From: Desulfobacterales bacterium
Lineage (GTDB): Bacteria > Desulfobacterota > Desulfobacteria > Desulfobacterales > ETH-SRB1
DNA length: 6,277 nt
Reading direction: 5' to 3'
Assembly: GCA_030669465.1 (NCBI GenBank)
Contig: DAOVDN010000070.1
Span: forward strand, 1 to 6,277
Shown here: positions 1 to 6,277 of the stretch, in pieces
How the letters are laid out: every line of letters starts with the position of its first letter
Numbering within the stretch: the first letter of the stretch is position 1
Made by a program: the position numbers and the translations under genes
The notes under the pieces: generated by a model
Seen by the model: only the letters and a program-made list of their open reading frames with translations
Told to the model about the DNA's origin: nothing
Database searches by the model: none

Positions 1-34
1 CAGTTTCTCTCAGCAACAAAGACAACACCTCTTT
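1..34 (-). other. Possible start of the next minus-strand gene, not identifiable
   Basis: On the minus strand a purine-rich AAAGAGG (34-28) precedes TTG codons at 25 and 19, and the frame through them stays open to the left edge (beginning LLRET from the TTG at 19). Only six or so codons are visible, too few to identify a product. A downstream gene co-oriented with lnt is plausible, given the promoter candidate at 110-83. In related bacteria prfB is often found near lnt, but nothing here proves it. Confidence 0.2.
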
Positions 35-82
35 AAGATTGTATACCAATTTAATCCAAAAACTTTATCCTAAAAACCATAT

Positions 83-110
83 ATTATACACCCTTTATCC
101 TTAATGTAAA
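83..110 (-). promoter_or_regulatory. Candidate promoter in the lnt 3' end, reading leftward
   Basis: On the minus strand a TTTACA box (110-105; 5 of 6 match to the -35 consensus) is followed after 16 nt by a perfect TATAAT (88-83) that overlaps the lnt stop codon. Transcription would start near 76 and serve a gene beyond the left edge. Chance occurrence in AT-rich DNA is possible, and only the sequence match supports it. Confidence 0.4.
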
Positions 111-1634
111 GAGGAGGGTTGTAGCCAGGCAGGCTATGGCAAACATATCTCCGAACCGCGTATAGAAGCTTGTCTTGTGCAATAAAGGAATAGAGCGTGT
201 CATTATTGCTTCCTGAAAAAGGTCTGTTTGAGCGATGATCCTGCCCGCAGGATCTATAAATCCGCTTATACCCGTATTTGCCGATCTTATAAGAGAACGT
301 CTGTTCTCTACAGCCCTGAATACTGCCATGGAAAAGTGCTGATAAGGAGCGCTGGTTCTGCCAAACCATGCATCATTGGTGATGTTGACAAGCAATAGAG
401 CATTATTTTTTGCCATGGCTCTCGAAAGGTCCGGGAAAATTATTTCATAACAGATCTGCAACCCTAATCCACAATTACGGAATGAAATAGTATTTCCTTT
501 GCTGCCGGGCCTGAAATCTCCGACCTGCTCCACCATTTTGCCGAGAAAAGGCAACCATTTTTTGAAAGGAACGTATTCTCCAAATGGAACAAGATGTACC
601 TTGTCATATTTGCCGGATACTTTTCCATCCGAACCGATCAGGTAGGCGCTGTTGTAGTATTCTACGCTGTTTTTCCTGCGGACAAATGAAGGGCTGCCTA
701 TCAGAAAGTCAGCATCTGTATCATAAATTCCCTTTTGAACCATGTTGGACAGCCTGGTATTGTGCAAAAGATAAAATGGGGTGGCTGTTTCAGGCCATAC
801 AACAAGGTCGGGCTTATGCTCTTTGGCTAAGAGTGAAAGTTTAACATATTTTTTCGTTGTTTCGTTTTGAAACGCAATGTCCCACTTTTTTGCCTGTTCG
901 ATATTTCCCTGAACAATTGTAATAGATACAGACGGGGAAGCGGATATTAGATTGTCAATTGATTGTATGCGCCATTTTCCATAAGACCAGGCAAGACCAA
1001 AGATTAAGATAAAAAAGGTTATTGATACTGTGGCGATACTTTTTGAAACTACTTCTTCCTGCCAGTTCTTTTTAGTTAAATAAAGAAATGCCAAAAAAAT
1101 TGCCGCATTTGATAGAGCAATCAAAAAAGATACCCCATATACGCCAAATATATCTGAAATTTGTATTATACGCAGGTTGTTAAATTGGGAGTATCCGATG
1201 AGCTCCCACGGAAATCCGGAAAAAAGAAACGAGCGGAGATATTCTAATGAAACCCATAAAACAGGGATCATAAAAAGACAGATTAACGGCTTTCGGCATA
1301 GCCTGGTTAAAGTTGCTGAAAATACCGCCACATAAAGAGCAAGATAGGAGGAAAAGAGAAAAAGTACCGGCACGCACAAATACAAGGGAAGGTGGCCGTA
1401 TGTTTTCATTGTACAGCTAAGCCAGTATATAAGTGTAAGATAATGAACGAGCCCTGCTAAAAAGCCAAGACGAAAGCCATTTTTGAAAGAGAGATTTCTC
1501 AAAGCCGCCAGTAATGGAACAAAGGCAAGCCAGGCAAGCCAGTAAATGCCGATCTTTGGAAATGATCCCGTAAGCAGTAGACCGCTTGCTACGGCTGAAA
1601 TGATTTTTAGTCTGTCAATTTGGTGAGTTTTCAA
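84..1634 (-). CDS. lnt: Apolipoprotein N-acyltransferase (Lnt)
   Basis: Inner-membrane enzyme that transfers an acyl chain from a phospholipid to the N-terminal cysteine of apolipoproteins, the last step of lipoprotein maturation in Gram-negative bacteria. The 516 residues match the usual family length. Residues 11-220 hold a series of hydrophobic segments, followed by a periplasmic carbon-nitrogen hydrolase (nitrilase) domain at about 236-480 and a final membrane helix at about 493-512. The expected catalytic triad is visible: Glu282 in VVWPE, Lys345 in YDKVHLVPFGEYVPF and Cys395 in GLQICYE. Glu353 of the FGE motif and the WFG motif at 423-425 are also present. The start is a TTG at 1634. 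An in-frame stop lies at 1647-1649, no ATG or GTG lies between, and no clear Shine-Dalgarno sequence is seen, so the gene is probably weakly translated or starts atypically. It is divergent from panC, and its upstream region is occupied by a repeat element beginning 20 bp away. Product identity is secure; the exact start is less so. Confidence 0.97.
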   Translation of the reverse strand: MKTHQIDRLKIISAVASGLLLTGSFPKIGIYWLAWLAFVPLLAALRNLSFKNGFRLGFLAGLVHYLTLIYWLSCTMKTYGHLPLYLCVPVLFLFSSYLALYVAVFSATLTRLCRKPLICLFMIPVLWVSLEYLRSFLFSGFPWELIGYSQFNNLRIIQISDIFGVYGVSFLIALSNAAIFLAFLYLTKKNWQEEVVSKSIATVSITFFILIFGLAWSYGKWRIQSIDNLISASPSVSITIVQGNIEQAKKWDIAFQNETTKKYVKLSLLAKEHKPDLVVWPETATPFYLLHNTRLSNMVQKGIYDTDADFLIGSPSFVRRKNSVEYYNSAYLIGSDGKVSGKYDKVHLVPFGEYVPFKKWLPFLGKMVEQVGDFRPGSKGNTISFRNCGLGLQICYEIIFPDLSRAMAKNNALLLVNITNDAWFGRTSAPYQHFSMAVFRAVENRRSLIRSANTGISGFIDPAGRIIAQTDLFQEAIMTRSIPLLHKTSFYTRFGDMFAIACLATTLLFTLRIKGV

Positions 1635-1653
1635 TTTTGTAACAATTTAGTTA

Positions 1654-1950
1654 TTTGAAAAAAAATTTTGACAGGATTGACAGGATGTTCAAGATTAAAA
1701 TTATCTAAACTTATCCTGTTAATCCGCAGTTAAATCCTTTGCTTTACGTTCACGCGGCGCAAGCGCCTGCGCTGCACGTGATTTCAACTTTTCGTACATT
1801 TGCAGGCCTTTTGAGATACAGCAGATAAACCCGGTTGTGATTCTTCTTTATGATTTACCGGATAGATAGTTGCAATAAGACTTAACCTTGTTCTTGCACT
1901 TGAAACAGAATCTTGTATATCCTGTTATCCTGTCAGAGTCTTTTTCAAAA
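1654..1950. repeat. MITE-like element with ~41 bp terminal inverted repeats
   Basis: The left end (1654-1695) and the reverse complement of the right end (1910-1950) share the same order of blocks: TTTGAAAAA, then GACAGGAT, a second ACAGGAT, then CAAGAT, with only short differing stretches between. The 297 bp element has no open reading frame of note, so it would be non-autonomous. Next to the left end a second copy of the motif in inverse orientation (ATCCTGTTAATCC, 1713-1725) makes a nested hairpin with GGATTGACAGGAT (1674-1686). No target-site duplication is evident. ACAGGAT-type inverted repeats are, to my recollection, common between genes of deltaproteobacteria; that part is not shown by the sequence. 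Confidence 0.7.
1746..1779. repeat. GC-rich palindrome inside the element
   Basis: A perfect GGCGC-AA-GCGCC stem (1756-1760 with 1763-1767) extends through CGC (1753-1755) and GCG (1769-1771) with one bulged T, and is flanked by ACGT on each side (1746-1749, 1776-1779). It stands out by base composition from the AT-rich DNA around it. It may be the core of the repeat or a separate REP-like unit inserted in it. Confidence 0.55.
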
Positions 1951-2087
1951 GGCTAAAATGTTACCATAAATCAATATACACTGCTTATCTCTTTTTAGCA
2001 AAATCATTTGTTCAAATCAATGCGGTAAGAACAAGATTTTTTGTAACATTTCAGATTTCTTGCTCTGCTGCTAACCCAGAGATTAAG
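1951..2087. other. Non-coding spacer with an imperfect inverted 12-mer
   Basis: No gene is visible here. CTAAAATGTTAC (1953-1964) is matched by GTAACATTTCAG (2043-2054) in inverse orientation with one difference, bracketing about 100 bp of AT-rich DNA. Inside is a short dyad ATTTG-TT-CAAAT (2006-2017). These could be an operator or the edges of a small element, but neither is supported beyond the symmetry. Confidence 0.3.
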
Positions 2088-2116
2088 TTGACATTTATCT
2101 GTCCTTGTTCTAAAAG
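2088..2116 (+). promoter_or_regulatory. Candidate sigma-70 promoter of panC
   Basis: A perfect TTGACA (2088-2093) is followed after exactly 17 nt by TAAAAG (2111-2116; 4 of 6 match to the -10 consensus). Transcription would start near 2123, giving a leader of about 120 nt before panC. It is the best plus-strand promoter match I found in the lnt-panC spacer. Confidence 0.5.
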
Positions 2117-2131
2117 AAATATCGGCTCATC

Positions 2132-2159
2132 GTGGATTTGTGTGAAATCCGCAATTTTT
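2132..2159 (+). terminator. Terminator-like hairpin in the panC leader
   Basis: GTGGATTT (2132-2139) pairs with AAATCCGC (2145-2152), seven Watson-Crick pairs plus one G-T, around a GTGTG loop, and is followed by AATTTTT. It begins about 10 nt after the predicted panC start of transcription. No upstream plus-strand gene needs a terminator here, so if it works it would be an attenuator. The stem is short and the T-run modest. Confidence 0.35.
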
Positions 2160-2161
2160 AC

Positions 2162-2240
2162 ACCCCCTTGCCCCCCTCAAGGGGGAATAAATCGGAAAAA
2201 ATTCCTTTATATTCCCCCTTTGAAAGGGGTTAGGGGGATG
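2162..2240. repeat. GC-rich inverted repeat touching the panC start
   Basis: The left arm (about 2162-2189) and right arm (about 2210-2240) are imperfect inverted copies: both read from runs of C through CAA(A)GGGGG to GGGGGAATA towards the centre, around an AT-rich 20 bp middle. The left arm alone also forms a perfect 8 bp stem (CCCCCTTG 2163-2170 with CAAGGGGG 2178-2185). The right arm contains CCCCTTT-G-AAAGGGG (2215-2229). The right end supplies AGGGGG (2232-2237), the only good ribosome-binding site for panC. Confidence 0.75.
2232..2237 (+). promoter_or_regulatory. panC ribosome-binding site, repeat-derived
   Basis: AGGGGG lies 8 nt before the GTG start at 2246 and is part of the right arm of the inverted repeat. 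It fixes the choice of the GTG: an ATG at 2238 is out of frame and closes after four codons, and the next in-frame ATG (2282) would remove conserved N-terminal residues. Confidence 0.6.
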
Positions 2241-2245
2241 TTGAG

Positions 2246-3103
2246 GTGCTGACCATCGAGGTTATTGCTACAGTAAAATGGATGCAGGAATATTCCGATC
2301 GTGCGCGACGTCTCGGCAAAACCATTGCTTTTGTCCCAACCATGGGATTTTTCCATGAAGGGCATCTGGCTCTGATAAAGGAAGGACGAAAGCTCGGAAA
2401 TGAGCTTGTGGTAAGCATTTTTGTCAATCCTGCCCAATTTGGTCCCGGAGAAGATTTTGAATCATACCCCGGAGATCTTGACAGGGATATTAAGCTTGCG
2501 CAGAAAGAGGGTGCAGATATAATTTTTACTCCGGATGAAAAAGAATTATATCCACAAAAGTTTCAGACACATGTGAATCTAAAAAAACTTACCCGTTATC
2601 TTTGCGGAATTTCCAGGCCCGCTCTTTTTTCAGGCGTTGCAACAGTTGTTGCAAAGCTGTTTAATATTGTCAAACCCCATGTTGCAATATTCGGCAAAAA
2701 GGATTATCAGCAACTTGTAATTATACGGCAAATGGCTCTTGATCTGAATTTTGATATAGAAATAGTGGGAGTTTCCACGGTAAGAGAACCTGACGGGCTT
2801 GCCATGAGCTCACGAAATAGTTACCTTACGTCTGAGCAGCGGATTTACGCTCTCTGCCTTTACAAGTCTTTAAAAAAAGCGCGGCAGCTTCTTGAAAGTG
2901 GAATAAAGGATGCGACAAGGATTATAGAATCAGCATCAGAATTGATAAAATCATACCCGGAGACAGCGATAGATTACATTGCGATCTGCGACCCCGAAAC
3001 TCTTGTTGATATGAAAAGAATCGACAGGCCGGCGCTGATGGCTCTTGCCGTCAATGTGGGAAAAACACGGCTGATAGATAACATGATACTGAATCCAGAG
3101 TAA
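2246..3103 (+). CDS. panC: Pantothenate synthetase (pantoate-beta-alanine ligase)
   Basis: Cytosolic enzyme that joins pantoate and beta-alanine with ATP via a pantoyl-adenylate, giving pantothenate for coenzyme A. Its 285 residues match the family (about 280). Visible hallmarks of this class I nucleotidyl-transferase fold are PTMGFFHEGH at 31-40 (the HIGH-type motif), NPAQF at 61-65, FGKKDYQQL at 149-157, and the KMSKS-equivalent AMSSRN at 186-191. The start is GTG, giving MLTIEVIATV, which aligns in position with the short N-terminus of the E. coli enzyme; an in-frame TAG at 2231-2233 rules out a longer form. One oddity: the segment usually read as RPGHFxGV is RPALFSGV at 124-131. The usual partners panB and panD are absent nearby, so this is a standalone gene with its own promoter candidate and a structured leader. 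The identification is firm. Confidence 0.97.
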   Translation: MLTIEVIATVKWMQEYSDRARRLGKTIAFVPTMGFFHEGHLALIKEGRKLGNELVVSIFVNPAQFGPGEDFESYPGDLDRDIKLAQKEGADIIFTPDEKELYPQKFQTHVNLKKLTRYLCGISRPALFSGVATVVAKLFNIVKPHVAIFGKKDYQQLVIIRQMALDLNFDIEIVGVSTVREPDGLAMSSRNSYLTSEQRIYALCLYKSLKKARQLLESGIKDATRIIESASELIKSYPETAIDYIAICDPETLVDMKRIDRPALMALAVNVGKTRLIDNMILNPE

Positions 3104-3107
3104 CAAA

Positions 3108-3248
3108 ACAAAGACACAAAGGCACAAAGGCACAAAAAAGGAGATGATTGAGGAATTGAGGAATTGAGGGATTGAGGGATTGAGGGATTGAGGGATTTTA
3201 ATTTTGAGAGGATTATATTATAATCTTAGTGTCTTGGTGTCTTAGTGG
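3108..3248. repeat. Intergenic repeat block of three 8-bp-periodic arrays
   Basis: The left array (3108-3131) is ACAAAGAC followed by ACAAAGGC twice. The central array (3147-3194) is ATTGAGGA twice then ATTGAGGG four times. The right array (3225-3248) is CTTAGTGT, CTTGGTGT, CTTAGTGG. The left array and the reverse complement of the right agree at 18 of 22 positions (3108-3129 with 3246-3225), so the block is a large imperfect inverted repeat with a tandem repeat in its loop. It starts a few bases after the panC stop and ends 41 bp before metK. Confidence 0.75.
3219..3224 (+). promoter_or_regulatory. Candidate -10 box for metK
   Basis: A perfect TATAAT in the sequence ATTATATTATAATC lies 65 bp before the metK start. 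The -35 region at 17 nt spacing (TTTTAA, 3196-3201) is poor. With a 186 bp gap after panC, a separate promoter for metK-ahcY is likely, and this is the best candidate; it sits between the central and right repeat arrays. Confidence 0.4.
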
Positions 3249-3289
3249 CTGAGTTATTACAATCCAGTTACAAAACAAAGGAGAAACTT

Positions 3290-5738
<2,449 letters not shown>

Positions 5739-5741
5739 AAG

Positions 5742-5818
5742 AAGTGCCCAAAGTGAGCTAAAGTGCCTAAAGTTAAGGAATTTTGCCAATTTTAACTTTA
5801 GCTCACTTTAGCTCACTT
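5742..5818. repeat. Long palindrome between convergent genes
   Basis: The left arm (5751-5776) and right arm (5792-5818) are inverse copies over 26-27 nt, with one mismatch and one bulged base, around a 15 nt loop. Each arm is itself a near-tandem repeat of AAGTGAGCTA-type units (left: 5742, 5751, 5761; right: two perfect 10-bp units in inverse). It sits 3 bp after the ahcY stop and contains the FecR stop codon, so it could act as a bidirectional terminator. T-runs after the stem are weak in both directions, so it is filed as a repeat. Confidence 0.75.
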
Positions 5819-6277
5819 ATTTTATCCAGACTCTGGTTCCAGCGAACCCAGTCGTTTAAGTCTTCGGCAGCCACAAACGGAAAAGGTTTTGTGGCCCTTC
5901 CATCAGGATATATAAATATTTGCTGCATAGATCTTACAATATAGGTCCACTCTTCCATGGATACAGGATGAGGGCCGGGGACAGGATGCGGTCCAGCCAC
6001 CTTTGACGGTTTCATGACTTTTTCAGGCCGGACAACAGCGCCTGCCTTCGGGGGGCTGCCTACAACTACCTCGCCCCAGTAGACTTTTACCACTACTGAT
6101 CTATCTTTATTAACATTCAGCCTGTAAACCGTACCGCGCACACCGGCAACAACCGTCCCGGTCAAAACTGCAAAACGTCCTTTTCCTCCAAACAATTTTG
6201 ACACATTGGCCCATGTCTTTCCAAGGACCATGTTTACCTTTATGTTCCGCTCTTTTCTCTTTTTGTCAAAATCGACC
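5803..6277 (-). CDS. FecR-domain protein, N-terminus beyond the right edge
   Basis: The reading frame is open from the right edge to the TGA at 5805-5803; an internal ATG at 6231 is probably not the start, because the frame continues upstream as DFDKKRKERNIKVN. About 157 residues are visible. The first ~75 match the end of a FecR domain: beta-rich sequence with the hallmark TVVAGVRGTVYRL (GVRGT at 6144-6130) and a closing VKVYWGEVVVG. A Pro/His-rich linker follows with GPHPV twice (residues 80-84 and 86-90 counted from the internal ATG), then a C-terminal SMEEWTYIVRSMQQIFIYPDGRATKPF and NDWVRWN segment that I recall from FecR-domain proteins of sulfate-reducing bacteria. Such proteins are normally exported, but the signal peptide would lie outside the window. 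Function is unknown: the FecR fold is shared by iron-uptake anti-sigma regulators and by many surface proteins, and no sigma gene is visible. It converges on ahcY. The last five codons lie in the palindrome arm. Confidence 0.8.
   Translation of the reverse strand, partial: VDFDKKRKERNIKVNMVLGKTWANVSKLFGGKGRFAVLTGTVVAGVRGTVYRLNVNKDRSVVVKVYWGEVVVGSPPKAGAVVRPEKVMKPSKVAGPHPVPGPHPVSMEEWTYIVRSMQQIFIYPDGRATKPFPFVAAEDLNDWVRWNQSLDKISELK

Noticed and set aside
70..369. Minus-strand 99-codon frame overlapping the lnt 3' end
   Set aside because: It overlaps lnt on the same strand in another frame, inside conserved Lnt sequence; a shadow.
584..844. Plus-strand 86-codon frame antisense to lnt
   Set aside because: It covers the catalytic region of lnt on the other strand, with no ribosome-binding evidence or recognisable domain.
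1635..2245. Degraded gene or small RNA gene in the lnt-panC spacer
   Set aside because: No frame keeps recognisable protein similarity; inverted-repeat structure and the panC leader explain most of the region.
2207..2437. Minus-strand frames over the panC start and repeat
   Set aside because: Antisense to conserved PanC residues, and their ends are encoded by the GC-rich repeat.
3147..3194. CRISPR array
   Set aside because: The repeats are 8 bp and directly adjacent, with no spacers.
3245..3289. GTG start giving metK 15 extra residues
   Set aside because: The ATG at 3290 has an ideal ribosome-binding site and matches the family N-terminus; the extension is encoded partly by the intergenic repeat.
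3104..3289. SAM or SAH riboswitch before metK-ahcY
   Set aside because: Expected for these genes in some bacteria, but the spacer is mostly simple repeats and shows none of the conserved riboswitch core motifs I know.

Overview
This 6.3 kb chromosomal window carries four complete housekeeping genes and one partial gene. The complete genes are lnt (minus strand), panC, metK and ahcY (plus strand). A FecR-domain gene on the minus strand runs off the right edge. AT-leaning genes, wide spacers full of inverted-repeat elements, a metK-ahcY pair and a FecR-domain protein of this type suggest a deltaproteobacterium (Desulfobacterota, Desulfobacterales-like). That placement is inference from style and protein flavour, not from a marker gene.

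Layout. Positions 1-83 lie downstream of lnt; a good minus-strand promoter candidate sits in the lnt 3' end and points to a gene beyond the left edge. Positions 84-1634 are lnt, the last enzyme of lipoprotein maturation. Positions 1635-2245 hold no gene. They contain a ~297 bp MITE-like element with ~41 bp terminal inverted repeats, a candidate panC promoter, a terminator-like hairpin and a GC-rich inverted repeat that ends in the panC ribosome-binding site. Positions 2246-3103 are panC (pantothenate/CoA synthesis). The 186 bp spacer before metK is largely built of three 8-bp-periodic arrays and carries a consensus -10 box. metK (3290-4459) and ahcY (4482-5738) are 22 bp apart and form a SAM synthesis/SAH recycling operon. 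A near-perfect palindrome (5742-5818) separates ahcY from the convergent FecR gene and supplies that gene's last codons and stop.

Working together: MetK makes S-adenosylmethionine, and AhcY removes the S-adenosylhomocysteine left after methyl transfer, returning homocysteine. PanC and Lnt are functionally separate. I see no defence system, mobile gene, CRISPR or tRNA. The genes are ordinary. What deserves attention is the spacers: every intergenic space longer than 50 bp contains a different inverted-repeat family, and these repeats intrude on gene signals (the panC Shine-Dalgarno sequence, the FecR stop codon, a spurious metK N-terminal extension).
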